Below are positions 7,472-15,448 of a stretch of 20,138 bases of DNA, one piece after another; positions within the stretch are counted from its first letter, which is position 1, and each line of letters opens with the position of its first letter. This stretch comes from Paracoccaceae bacterium (GTDB lineage Bacteria; Pseudomonadota; Alphaproteobacteria; Rhodobacterales; Rhodobacteraceae). The translations under genes were made by a program, and so were the position numbers. Location: NCBI GenBank assembly GCA_007120685.1, contig SKNG01000296.1, forward strand, positions 1 through 20,138. Direction: 5' to 3'. Under the pieces are notes generated by a model, which was not told where the DNA came from, did no database searches, and worked only from the letters and a program-made list of their open reading frames with translations.

Positions 7472-8070
7472 TGGATCCCCGCAAGACCGCGCTCTTGACC
7501 GTCGACCTGCAGAACGATTTCCTGCACGGGCAAGGCGCCTATGGCCGTGCCGGCCAGAGCGCGCCGGCCATCGCCGCCCTGCCCGCCCGCATCACACCCC
7601 TGCGCGATGCCTTGCGCGCGGCGGGGGGGCTTTACATCTCGGCCCAGTTCACGCTGGTTCCCGGCCCCGATGGCCCGCTGATCGCACCCCACCTGAAAGC
7701 GCTGCGCCCCTTCCTTGGGCCGGGCGATTTCGCCCCCGGCAGCTTTGGCCACGCGCTGGTCGATGCGTTGCAACCGGCTGATTTCACGGTGGAAAAGGTC
7801 GCCTACTCGGCCTTCTACCAGACAAGGCTGGAATTCATCCTGCGTAAGACGGGGATCGAGACGCTGATCGTCGGCGGGATCGTCACCAATGGCGGGGTCG
7901 CCAGCACCCTGCGCGACGCCCATCTGCGCGACATCCACACGATCATGCTGACCGACGGCTGCGCGGCCTTCCGCGACGAGGTGCACGCGGCGACGCTGTT
8001 GTCACTGGCCACTGTCACCGAACAGATCACCTGCGCCGAGGCCACGGCGCTTATCGGGGGCACGACATGA
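7468..8070 (+). CDS. Isochorismatase-fold hydrolase lacking the catalytic cysteine
   Basis: 200 residues, typical of the isochorismatase/cysteine-hydrolase superfamily. Asp13 (TVDLQNDF) and Lys110 (VEKVAYSAF) of the usual Asp-Lys-Cys triad are present. The cysteine position in the usual TNxCVxxTxRDA motif is Gly143 (TNGGVASTLRDA). Amidases such as N-carbamoylsarcosine amidase, RutB and maleamate amidase need this Cys. True isochorismatases such as PhzD instead have Gly and hydrolyse a vinyl ether. The enzyme is therefore unlikely to be an ordinary amidase; it may hydrolyse an enol ether or do other acid-base chemistry. The first ATG (7468) overlaps the hyuA stop (ATGA); the second ATG at 7471 is an alternative. 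The gene sits in the middle of the coupled operon. Confidence 0.88.
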   Translation: MMDPRKTALLTVDLQNDFLHGQGAYGRAGQSAPAIAALPARITPLRDALRAAGGLYISAQFTLVPGPDGPLIAPHLKALRPFLGPGDFAPGSFGHALVDALQPADFTVEKVAYSAFYQTRLEFILRKTGIETLIVGGIVTNGGVASTLRDAHLRDIHTIMLTDGCAAFRDEVHAATLLSLATVTEQITCAEATALIGGTT

Positions 8071-8930
8071 GCCTGAAAGCCCGCCTGAAAGCCCCCGAGA
8101 TCCTCGTCGCCCCCGGCGTCTATGACGGGCTGACCGCGACATTGGCCGAACAGGCCGGGTTCGAGGCGCTGTATCTCTCCGGCGCCGCCGTGGCCTATAC
8201 GCGGCTGGGCCGCCCCGATATCGGCCTGGCCACCATGTCCGAGATGGCCGACACCATGGCCCTGATCCGCGACCGGGTGGCGCTGCCGGTGATCATCGAC
8301 GCCGACACCGGCCATGGCAATGCGCTCAATGCCCAGCGCACCATGCGCGTCTATGAGCGCATGGGCGCCAATGCGCTGCAGATCGAGGATCAGAGCTATC
8401 CCAAACGCTGCGGACATCTGACCGACAAGTCATTGATCCCGGCGGCCGAGATGGCCGGCAAGATCGCCGCCATGGCCGATGCGCGCGCCAGCGACGAGAC
8501 GCTGATCATCGCCCGCACCGATGCCATCGCGGTCGAGGGGTTCGCGGCGGCGCTGGACCGGGCCGAGGCCTACCTTGCCGCCGGCGCCGATGCGTTGTTC
8601 ATCGAGGCGCCGCGTTCTGGCGGTGAACTGAAGCAGGTCGCGGCGCATTTCGCCGGCCGGGTGCCGCTGATGGCCAACATGGTCGAAGGCGGCGAGACGC
8701 CGGTGCAATCGGCCGCTGACCTCCAGGCGCTGGGCTTTGACTTGGTTATCTTCCCCGGCGGCATCGTCCGTGCCCTGGCCCGAACGGCCGAGGAGTATTA
8801 CGCCAGCCTGCGCCAGCACGGATCGAACAGGCCCTTCGCCGAGCGGATGCACGATTTCGCCGGGCTGAATGCCCGTATCGGCACGCAGGACATGCTGGCC
8901 GCCGGAAAGCACTACGGCACCGAACCATGA
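8067..8930 (+). CDS. Isocitrate lyase/PEP mutase-family C-C lyase (2-alkylmalate lyase-like)
   Basis: 287 residues, the compact form of the superfamily. Metal and substrate residues are visible: LSGAA (38-42), IIDADTGHGNA with Asp78 and Asp80, IEDQ with Glu107 and Asp108, and the gating-loop motif KRCGH at 113-117. Members with Cys in this loop are C-C lyases (isocitrate, methylisocitrate, 2,3-dimethylmalate lyase), whereas decarboxylase members usually lack it. The expected reaction is cleavage of a 2-hydroxy dicarboxylate to a 2-oxoacid (pyruvate or glyoxylate) plus a second acid. A dedicated hydratase pair (LeuCD-like) across the control region would provide such a substrate. Overlaps both neighbours by ATGA. 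Lyase type is likely; oxaloacetate decarboxylase or phosphonopyruvate hydrolase are less likely alternatives. Confidence 0.88.
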   Translation: MSLKARLKAPEILVAPGVYDGLTATLAEQAGFEALYLSGAAVAYTRLGRPDIGLATMSEMADTMALIRDRVALPVIIDADTGHGNALNAQRTMRVYERMGANALQIEDQSYPKRCGHLTDKSLIPAAEMAGKIAAMADARASDETLIIARTDAIAVEGFAAALDRAEAYLAAGADALFIEAPRSGGELKQVAAHFAGRVPLMANMVEGGETPVQSAADLQALGFDLVIFPGGIVRALARTAEEYYASLRQHGSNRPFAERMHDFAGLNARIGTQDMLAAGKHYGTEP

Positions 8931-10324
8931 CCGCGCCTGACAACCCCGGCATCGCCCCGCCGCCCGCGCGCTTCGACGCCCATGTGCAGACCGTGATCAT
9001 CGGCGCGGGGGCGGCGGGGCTGGTGGCGGCACTGGCGGCGCGCGAGGCGGGGCAGGCGGTGCTGCTGCTGGAGCGCGACTCGGTCCCCTCTGGTTCGACT
9101 GCTCTGTCGGCGGGCCTGATCCCGGCTGCGGGCACGCGGTTTCAGGCCCGGGCGGGCATCAAGGACGACGCCGCGCGCTTTGCCGCCGACATCCAGAAGA
9201 AGGCAGAGGGGCAGAACGACGCCGCGCTGGTCGATCTGATGGCAGGCCAGGCCGCGCCGGTGATCGACTGGCTGGCCGACCGCTTCGGCCTGCCCTTCAG
9301 CCTGGTCGATGATTTCGATTACCCCGGCCATTCCCGCCGCCGCATGCACGGCCTGCCCGGCCGATCCGGCCAGGAACTGATCGACGCGCTGCGCAGCGCG
9401 GCCGAGGGGGCGGGGGCGGATATCCTGTGCGAGGCGCGTGTGACGACGCTCTTCGTGCAAGCCGACCGCATCCACGGGGTCGGCTTCACCCGCCCGGACG
9501 GCGCCACCGAAGCCCTGGGCTGTGACCGGCTGATCCTGGCCTGCAACGGCTATGGCGGCAATCCCGCGCTGGTGGCCCGGCACATGCCCAAAATCGCGGG
9601 CGCGCTCTATTTCGGCCATCCTGGCAATCAGGGCGAGGCGCTGGCATGGGGGCAGGTGCTGGGCGCGCGGATCCAGCATCCGGGTGCCTATCAGGGCCAT
9701 GGCAATGTCGCCCATCCGCACGGCATCCTGATCACCTGGGCGGTGATCACCGAGGGCGGGTTTCAGGTCAACGCCCTGGGCCATCGCTTCTGGAACGAGG
9801 CGCAGGGCTATTCCGAGGCCGCCCGCGCGGTGCTTTCCCAACCTGGCGGCGAGGCGGTCACCGTCTTCGATGCGCGCATCGCCGAAGTGGCGCGCCAGTT
9901 CGCCGATTTTCGTCAGGCCGAGGCCCAGGGCGCCATCCGCCATGCCGAGACGATGGCCGATCTGGCCGTGCAGATGGGCCTGCCCGGCCCGGCGCTGGAG
10001 GAAAGCTTCGCCAGCTTCGAGGCCGCGAAGCAGGGGCAGGGGCGCGATCCTTTCGGCCGGGTGCTGGCCGGCGCAGCCTCCCTGTCGCCACCCTTTTGCG
10101 CGGTGCGGGTCACCGGGGCGCTGTTTCACACCCAGGGCGGGCTGGCGGTTGATGCTGAAGCCCGGGTCCGCCGCGCGGATGGCGGTGTCTTTTCCAATCT
10201 CTTCGCCTGCGGGGGCGCGGCCTGCGGGGTCTCGGGCGCGGGGGATGCGGGCTATCTGTCCGGCAACGGGCTCCTGTCGGCGGTCACCCTGGGCCGCCTG
10301 GCCGGCCAGGCGCAATCCCTCTGA
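8927..10324 (+). CDS. FAD-dependent oxidoreductase, fumarate reductase/succinate dehydrogenase flavoprotein type
   Basis: 465 residues. The Rossmann FAD motif IGAGAAG lies at residues 25-31 after a short 17-residue lead, followed by the acidic ELLLERD-type strand end. A mobile capping domain includes QVNALGHRFWNE, matching the FrdA-family VNxxGxRFxNE. The C-terminal part has HTQGGLAVD and FACGGAACGVSGAGDAGYLSGNGL, the closing FAD loop of FrdA, KstD and TcuA proteins. Such enzymes move a hydride between FAD and a C-C bond next to a carboxylate or ketone, for example tricarballylate to cis-aconitate. There is no heme domain, no signal peptide and no SdhB partner, so it is cytoplasmic and needs another electron acceptor. 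It is the last gene of the coupled operon; a double-hairpin repeat follows directly. Confidence 0.88.
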   Translation: MTAPDNPGIAPPPARFDAHVQTVIIGAGAAGLVAALAAREAGQAVLLLERDSVPSGSTALSAGLIPAAGTRFQARAGIKDDAARFAADIQKKAEGQNDAALVDLMAGQAAPVIDWLADRFGLPFSLVDDFDYPGHSRRRMHGLPGRSGQELIDALRSAAEGAGADILCEARVTTLFVQADRIHGVGFTRPDGATEALGCDRLILACNGYGGNPALVARHMPKIAGALYFGHPGNQGEALAWGQVLGARIQHPGAYQGHGNVAHPHGILITWAVITEGGFQVNALGHRFWNEAQGYSEAARAVLSQPGGEAVTVFDARIAEVARQFADFRQAEAQGAIRHAETMADLAVQMGLPGPALEESFASFEAAKQGQGRDPFGRVLAGAASLSPPFCAVRVTGALFHTQGGLAVDAEARVRRADGGVFSNLFACGGAACGVSGAGDAGYLSGNGLLSAVTLGRLAGQAQSL

Positions 10325-10412
10325 TACGGGATCCGTTCTGTCGCTTCGGCCGGCGCGGGGTGACGCGCCTTTGAGGGCGCGTGCACACGGGCTTTCCAAA
10401 GCCCGTTTTCCG
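10324..10412 (+). repeat. Dispersed double-hairpin repeat, copy 1
   Basis: Aligns without gaps to 20018-20115 except for a 7-base insertion (GGCGGGG) in the second copy. The core 10341-10407 differs at only about six positions. Each copy has two adjacent hairpins: here ACGCGCC...GGCGCGT at 10363-10382 and ACGGGCTTT/AAAGCCCGT at 10387-10406. The differences keep the pairing, mostly through G-T wobble pairs. It starts right at the end of the flavoprotein gene and fills the gap between two convergent genes. It resembles a REP/BIME-type or terminator-carrying intergenic repeat. Confidence 0.8.
10363..10409. terminator. Probable bidirectional terminator between convergent operons
   Basis: The hairpin at 10387-10406 (9-base perfect arms, CC loop) is followed by TTTTC on the plus strand, fitting an intrinsic terminator for the operon ending at 10324. 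The two stems also lie 32-75 bases past the end of the minus-strand aldolase gene (stop at 10438) and may stop that operon too. The T tract is short. Confidence 0.6.
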
Positions 10413-10437
10413 TCGATGCCTCTGCGTCACACGCCGA

Positions 10438-11223
10438 TCAGCCGGATTTCGCAGCAGCCTCCGCCCATCGGGCAAGCGCGTCGCAAAGGATGATCTTGTC
10501 CGCACCGATGCAGAAGGCATTCACCCCGCGCGCCTTCCATTCGGCGGTCAGGGCGCGGTTGTCCTCGGGCGTCGGCGCAAAGACCGGCAGGATCACCGGC
10601 ACCTCGGCCGCGCGCGCCAGCCCCGTCATCCGCTCCAGTTCCGCCTGCACCGCCGCATCGCGCCAGTTGCCGCCCAGCCCCATCGACACGGCCAGATCGA
10701 ACGGCCCCAGCATCAGTGCCGCCAGCCCCGGCACCGCAACGATATCGCCGAAGGCCGCAGCCCCGGCCGCCGTTTCCACCAGCGCGATGGCGCCTGTCTC
10801 AGTGTGCTGGCGGGCGCGGTAGCCCTCCCAGTCGCGGATGTAATGACCGCCAGAGCGGCAGCAGGGGCAGGCGCCGCGCAGGCCATCGGGGGCAAAGCGG
10901 GTGGCCGCGACGGCCTCGGCCGCCTGCTCGGCGCTTTCCACATTCGGCACCACCACCGCGCCCGCTCCGGCATCCAGCGCCTTCATGATCTCGACGCGGT
11001 CCAGCCTTGAGACCCGCACCGCCGGCGCCAGCCCGGCAGCATCGCAGGCGCGGATCAGGGTCTCGGCCGTCTCGATCCCGAAGGCGCCGTGCTCGCAATC
11101 GATCACCGCGAAGTCGAAGCCGGCCGCGCCGATCATGTCCACCACCTCGGGCGCGCGGATCTGCGCCCAGGTGCCGCGCAGCAGCCGTTCTTCCCGCAGC
11201 ATCCGGACCAGCGACCGGCTCAT
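10438..11223 (-). CDS. HpcH/HpaI-family class II aldolase
   Basis: 261 residues, full length. Family marks are VIDCEHGAFG at 40-49 (catalytic His45), Arg70 in PAVRVSR, PNVESAEQA at 93-101, RGACP at 116-120, the metal ligand Glu150 in ALVETAAG and Asp176 in MLGPFDLA. These enzymes cleave 4-hydroxy-2-oxo acids to pyruvate (or a related 2-oxoacid) and an aldehyde using a divalent metal; some members act on citramalyl-like or 2-keto-3-deoxy-sugar acids. It is the last gene of the minus-strand operon that starts with the BKACE gene; its ATG overlaps the Rid stop by ATGA. Pyruvate formed here could feed the E1 enzyme encoded two genes upstream. Family sure, substrate unknown. Confidence 0.92.
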   Translation of the reverse strand: MSRSLVRMLREERLLRGTWAQIRAPEVVDMIGAAGFDFAVIDCEHGAFGIETAETLIRACDAAGLAPAVRVSRLDRVEIMKALDAGAGAVVVPNVESAEQAAEAVAATRFAPDGLRGACPCCRSGGHYIRDWEGYRARQHTETGAIALVETAAGAAAFGDIVAVPGLAALMLGPFDLAVSMGLGGNWRDAAVQAELERMTGLARAAEVPVILPVFAPTPEDNRALTAEWKARGVNAFCIGADKIILCDALARWAEAAAKSG

Positions 11224-11624
11224 CCGTCCGCCAGCCCCAGCACCGCCTTGACCTTGATCTCCACCAGGATCCCCGGCATCGAGAAGCCCTTGACCGCGAA
11301 GCCCGTCCAGGTGGGGTAGCGGCCCAGGAAATAGCGGTCCTTGACGGCGAGGAAGGTCTTCAGGTCGGCCATGCTGTCGGTGAACCAGGTTTCCAGTTCC
11401 ACCACATCGTCGAACGTGGCCCCGGCGGCGGCCAGCACCTTGCCCACATTCTCGAAGGCCTGGACGAACTGCGCCTCGGCCCCTTCGACCACCTTCAGAT
11501 CGGCGTCGCGGCCCACCTGACCGGAACAGTAGAGCCTGTCGCCCACCAGAATCCCGGGGGCGTAGTGGTAGGTATCGTAGATATTCTCCATCCCCGGCGG
11601 GATGATGACCTTACGCGTGGCCAT
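11220..11624 (-). CDS. Rid-family (RidA/YjgF/YER057c/UK114) protein without the catalytic arginine
   Basis: 134 residues, the normal trimeric Rid size. The fold is recognisable from GDRLYCSGQVG, EAQFVQAFENVGKVLAAAGATFDDVV and the end GILVEIKVKAVL. The ATG at 11624 is chosen over the upstream in-frame ATG at 11657 because GGGAGG lies six bases before it; this gives a 14-base overlap with the E1 gene. In deaminase members the segment around E. coli Arg105 reads PARS-V. Here the matching stretch is PTWTGFAV, with Trp where Arg is expected. Such members are thought not to hydrolyse 2-imino acids, so a different ligand or activity is likely. Its position between E1 and the aldolase suggests handling of an enamine/imine or a carbonyl intermediate. 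Confidence 0.88.
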   Translation of the reverse strand: MATRKVIIPPGMENIYDTYHYAPGILVGDRLYCSGQVGRDADLKVVEGAEAQFVQAFENVGKVLAAAGATFDDVVELETWFTDSMADLKTFLAVKDRYFLGRYPTWTGFAVKGFSMPGILVEIKVKAVLGLADG

Positions 11625-13599
11625 GGCAGACCTCCCTTGCAGCTTTGGCGATGTCATTGGCCGAGGGCATGTAGGCCCGTTCCAGCCGGTCGTTATAGGG
11701 CACCGGCATGTCCGGCGCGCCGATCCGTTTCACCGGCGCATCCAGCCAGTCGAAGACGTGTTCGGAAATCTGGGCGGCGATCTCGCCCCCGAAGCCGCCG
11801 AATAGCGGGGCCTCGTGTACGATCAGCGCGCGGTTGGTGCGGCGGACGCTCGCCAGGATCGTCTCGGCGTCGAAGGGGCGCAGGGTGCGGGGGTCGATCA
11901 CCTCGGCCTCGATCCCGTTGCGGGCCAGCCGGTCGGCGGCAGCCAGCGCGCGTTCGACCATGGCGAGCGTTGCCACGATGGTCAGGTCGCGCCCGGGCCG
12001 GACGATGCGGGCGACGCCTGGGGGCAGGGCGTAGGCTGCCTCGGGCACCGGGGCGGCGGCGCCGAGATAGAGGAGCTTGTGTTCCAGAAACACCACCGGG
12101 TTGTCCGAGCGGATCGCGGCGGCCATCAGGCCCTTGGCGTCATAGGGGCTGGAGGGGCAGTAAAGCTCCAGCCCCGGCACGTTCAGGAAGAAGCTTTCCA
12201 GCGACTGGGTGTGCTGCGCGGCTAGCCGGATGCCAGCGCCCTGCGGGCCGCGGAACACCACCGGCACTTTCGCCGCACCGCCCAGCATGAAGCGCGCCTT
12301 GGCGGCCTGGTTTACGATCCCGTCCATCATCAGGGTGACGAAATCGAAGAGCTGGATTTCGGCGATGGGGCGCAGGCCCGACAGTGCGCCGCCCACCGCG
12401 CAGCCGGCGATGGCACCCTCGGATATGGGCGTATCGCGCACCCGCTCGGGGCCGAAACGGTCGTAAAGGCCGCGGGTCAGGCCGAAGATGCCGCCGATGG
12501 GGCCGACATCCTCGCCCAGGACGATCACCGCGGGGTCGCGCGCCATCTCTTGCGCCATGGCCTCGGTGATGGCCTGGGCATAGGTCAGTTCGCGGCTGCC
12601 CGGGTGCGGTTCGGGATCGGCGGCCTGCGCGGGGGCGAGCGCGAGGCACTGTGCGCGGGCCAGGTCAGGCTCGGGGGCGGTGCGGGCGGCCTCGATGGCG
12701 GCCTCGATCTCGGCCTCGACCAGTGTTTCGATCCGCTCGCATTCGGCCCTGGCGACCCCAGCGTCGATCGCGCGGGCGCGCAGCCGGGACAGGGGGTCGC
12801 CCTGTTTCTCGGCCTCTTCCTCGGCCTCGGTGCGGTAGCGCGGCAGGTTGGCGCGCATCGAATGGTCGTCCCAACGGTATGTCATCGCCTCGATCAGCGA
12901 CGGTCCTTCGCCCGCCCGCGCCCGCAGCACCGCGCGTTCGGTGGTGGCAAACACCGCCTCGGCATCGTTGCCGTCGATCCGTTCGCCCGGGACCCCGTAA
13001 GCCGCCGCGCGCTCGGCGATGCCGGGGCCGGCGGTGACGGCGGTCGAGGCGGTGGACAGGCCGTAGCGGTTGTTCTCGCAGAAGAAGACCAGCGGCAGTG
13101 ACCAGACCGCCGCCAGGTTCATCGCCTCGTGAAAGATGCCCTCGTTCGCCGCCCCGTCGCCGAAAAAGGCCACGCCGACGCTGCCATCCCCGCGCAGCTT
13201 TGCCGCCAGCGCCGCCCCGGTGCCCAGCCCCATCCCGGCGCCGACGATGCCGTTGGCGCCCAGAATGTTGCGGCTCATGTCGGCGATATGCATCGAGCCG
13301 CCAAGGCCCCCGCAATAGCCTGTGGCGCGGCCGAAGAGTTCTGCAAACATTCGCGCCGGGTTGGCGCCCTTGGCCAGCGTGTGGCCGTGGCCGCGGTGAT
13401 GGGTCAGCAGGAAATCGCGATCCTCCAGCGCCCGGCAGGCGCCCACCGCAATCGCCTCCTGCCCGACCGAGGAATGCGCGGTGCCCTTGATCTCGCCGGC
13501 CAGGAACAGCTCCTTGGCGCGTGTTTCGAAGCGGCGGATCAGAAGGCCCATGCGCAGCATCGCGCGCAGGTCGTCAGGGGAAAGCGCGTTCGTCGTCAT
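11611..13599 (-). CDS. Fused alpha/beta E1 component of a 2-oxoacid (acetoin-type) dehydrogenase
   Basis: 662 residues joining two proteins that are usually separate. Residues 1-310 are an E1-alpha with THHRGHGHTLAKG (66-78) and the thiamine-diphosphate motif GDG (147-149) to NN (176-177). After a linker at about 310-336, residues 337-662 are an E1-beta with VLGEDVGPIGG, DTPISEGAIAG and FRGPQGAG. The enzyme would decarboxylate a 2-oxoacid or cleave an acetoin-like compound on TPP and pass the acyl group to a lipoyl E2. No E2, E3 or lipoyl domain is encoded in the window. The ATG at 13599 overlaps the dctM stop (ATGA) and begins MTTNALSPDDL, an E1-alpha start; the longer frame upstream is the dctM shadow. 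A TRAP-coupled E1 implies the imported compound soon yields a 2-oxoacid. Confidence 0.92.
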   Translation of the reverse strand: MTTNALSPDDLRAMLRMGLLIRRFETRAKELFLAGEIKGTAHSSVGQEAIAVGACRALEDRDFLLTHHRGHGHTLAKGANPARMFAELFGRATGYCGGLGGSMHIADMSRNILGANGIVGAGMGLGTGAALAAKLRGDGSVGVAFFGDGAANEGIFHEAMNLAAVWSLPLVFFCENNRYGLSTASTAVTAGPGIAERAAAYGVPGERIDGNDAEAVFATTERAVLRARAGEGPSLIEAMTYRWDDHSMRANLPRYRTEAEEEAEKQGDPLSRLRARAIDAGVARAECERIETLVEAEIEAAIEAARTAPEPDLARAQCLALAPAQAADPEPHPGSRELTYAQAITEAMAQEMARDPAVIVLGEDVGPIGGIFGLTRGLYDRFGPERVRDTPISEGAIAGCAVGGALSGLRPIAEIQLFDFVTLMMDGIVNQAAKARFMLGGAAKVPVVFRGPQGAGIRLAAQHTQSLESFFLNVPGLELYCPSSPYDAKGLMAAAIRSDNPVVFLEHKLLYLGAAAPVPEAAYALPPGVARIVRPGRDLTIVATLAMVERALAAADRLARNGIEAEVIDPRTLRPFDAETILASVRRTNRALIVHEAPLFGGFGGEIAAQISEHVFDWLDAPVKRIGAPDMPVPYNDRLERAYMPSANDIAKAAREVCHGHA

Positions 13600-14912
13600 C
13601 GGCCATAGACCAGGTTGGGCAGCCAGAGCGCGATCTGCGGGAAGACGGCCACCAGCACCAGCGCCACGATCTGCAGCGCGATGAAGGGCCATTGCGCGGC
13701 GTAGATGTCGGTGAGCGAGATGGTGGGCGTGACCCCCTTCAGGTAGAAGCACGCGGGCCCGAAGGGCGGTGTCAGATAGGCGATCTGCATGGCCAGGTTG
13801 AACAGGATCCCGAACCAGATCGGGTCATAGCCCATGCCGGTGACGACCGGCAGGAAGATCGGCATGGTCAGGAACAGGATGCCGATCCAGTCCAGAAAGA
13901 AGCCCAGGATGATGAAGCACAAAAGCATCACCGCCAGGATGATCGCCGGCTCTGGCGAGATGCCGGACAGCAATGCACGGGCAAAGGCGATGCCGCCCAG
14001 CAGGTTGTAGACCCCGATCAGCGCGTTGGTGCCGAAGACCAGCCAGAACACCATGCCGCAGGTGCGCAGCGCCTGCATCAGCGCCCCGCGCAGCATGTCC
14101 CAGGTCAACTCGCCCCGCGCCCAGACCGCCAGAAGCATGCCCACCACGCCCACGGCGGCGGATTCGGTGATGCTGGCCAGTCCCGCGTAGATCGACACTA
14201 GCACCGACCCGGCAGCCAGGATCGGCAGCGCCACGCGCCACAGGATCGCGCGTTTCTCCGCCGCGGGCAGGGCCAGGTCCTCGGGGTCGGCGGCTGGGCC
14301 CATGGCGGGGTTCAGCCGGCAGCGGATCAGGATGTAGCCGATATAGAGGCTTGCCACCAGGAGCCCCGGCATGAGCGTGGCGAGGAAGAGTTGCGAGATT
14401 GACACCTGCGCGGTCAGGCCGAAGAAGATCAGGATGATCGAGGGCGGGATCATCGTGCCCAGGCTGCCGCCGGCGGTGACGATGCCGATGGCAAGCTTCT
14501 TGTCATAGCCCAGCCGCAGCATCTGCGGCAGCGCCACCAGGCCCAGGAGAACGATCTCGCCGCCGATGATGCCGGTGGTCGCGCCCAGGATCACCGCCAG
14601 CGCGATGGTCATGATGCCCACGCCGCCGCGCAGCGAGCCGCCAAGCATCTGAAAGGCGCGGTAGAGGTCGCGCGCGACGCCGGATCGTTCCATGATCGAG
14701 GCCATGAGCACGAACATCGGCACCGCGACCAGCGCGAAGCTGCCCAGCAGTTCGGCGGTGCGCGAGCCGACGATGAACAGCCCCGGCGTGCCGAAATGCC
14801 ACCAGGCCAGGCCCACGGCGATGGAGCCCGAGACGAAGGCCAGCGGCACCCCGGCGGCGATCAGCACCGCCATGGTCAGCACGATGCCCAGGGTCAGCGT
14901 GGCGATATCCAT
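13596..14912 (-). CDS. dctM: TRAP transporter large permease DctM
   Basis: 438 residues, almost all hydrophobic, with roughly 12 membrane segments. The family signature GGSLGTMIPPSIILIFFG lies at about residues 148-165, and a conserved FFLDWIGILFLTMPIFLPV segment follows in the C-terminal half. DctM is the elevator-type channel subunit that moves the solute delivered by DctP across the inner membrane, driven by a sodium or proton gradient. Its ATG overlaps the dctQ stop as TGATG, and its stop overlaps the E1 gene (ATGA), tying transport directly to catabolism. Confidence 0.95.
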   Translation of the reverse strand: MDIATLTLGIVLTMAVLIAAGVPLAFVSGSIAVGLAWWHFGTPGLFIVGSRTAELLGSFALVAVPMFVLMASIMERSGVARDLYRAFQMLGGSLRGGVGIMTIALAVILGATTGIIGGEIVLLGLVALPQMLRLGYDKKLAIGIVTAGGSLGTMIPPSIILIFFGLTAQVSISQLFLATLMPGLLVASLYIGYILIRCRLNPAMGPAADPEDLALPAAEKRAILWRVALPILAAGSVLVSIYAGLASITESAAVGVVGMLLAVWARGELTWDMLRGALMQALRTCGMVFWLVFGTNALIGVYNLLGGIAFARALLSGISPEPAIILAVMLLCFIILGFFLDWIGILFLTMPIFLPVVTGMGYDPIWFGILFNLAMQIAYLTPPFGPACFYLKGVTPTISLTDIYAAQWPFIALQIVALVLVAVFPQIALWLPNLVYGR

Positions 14913-15415
14913 CAGTCACGGCCCCGCATCAGGTCGATGCCGCGGCGGATCACGGCCAGCAGGAACAACACCGCGCCGATCAGCAGCATGCCCTTCAGGA
15001 AGGCCGGCGCCGGCGTGTTCCACGAGGTGCCCGAGCGTTCCGGCGTCCACATCCCGGCGGCGTTGAACCGCAGAAGGCTGTTTTGCGTGATGGACCACAT
15101 CGCCACCGCCAGCCCGGTCAGGAAGATCACGCCGACCAGCAGCCCCAGCCCTTCGAACAGGCGCCGAGGCAGGGGGGGCAGCTTGTCGATCAGCAGGGTG
15201 ACGCGGATATGGCTGCCTTCGACCATGCAGACCGCGCCGCCGATGATGAAGGCGGCACCAGCCAGCAACCCCGCGATCTCATGCGCCCAGATCGTCGGCC
15301 GGCCGAAGCCGTAGCGCATCACGATCTCGTAGACCATCATCAGCGCAATTGCCAGGAAGCCCCAGGACAGGGCGGCACCAAGCGCAAGGATCAGGCGGTC
15401 GAACAGGCGCAGCAT
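14912..15415 (-). CDS. dctQ: TRAP transporter small permease DctQ
   Basis: 167 residues with four predicted membrane helices (about 12-32, 47-68, 89-110 and 137-155) and the conserved EIVMRYGFGRPTIWAHEIAG stretch near 30-49 of DctQ proteins. It scaffolds DctM in the inner membrane. The start has CGGAG five bases upstream. It is separated from dctP by an 85-base gap holding a strong hairpin, and it overlaps dctM by one base (TGATG). Confidence 0.93.
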   Translation of the reverse strand: MLRLFDRLILALGAALSWGFLAIALMMVYEIVMRYGFGRPTIWAHEIAGLLAGAAFIIGGAVCMVEGSHIRVTLLIDKLPPLPRRLFEGLGLLVGVIFLTGLAVAMWSITQNSLLRFNAAGMWTPERSGTSWNTPAPAFLKGMLLIGAVLFLLAVIRRGIDLMRGRD

Positions 15416-15448
15416 GACGGCTCCGGGCGCGCGGGTGGAAAGAAGCGG

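Noticed and set aside
7468..8070. N-carbamoylsarcosine or maleamate amidase acting after HyuAB (creatinine or nicotinate-type pathway)
   Set aside because: The nucleophilic Cys these amidases need is Gly143 here.
8912..10399. Long minus-strand open frame opposite the flavoprotein gene
   Set aside because: Antisense shadow; the plus strand encodes a complete FAD protein, and part of this frame lies in the repeat.
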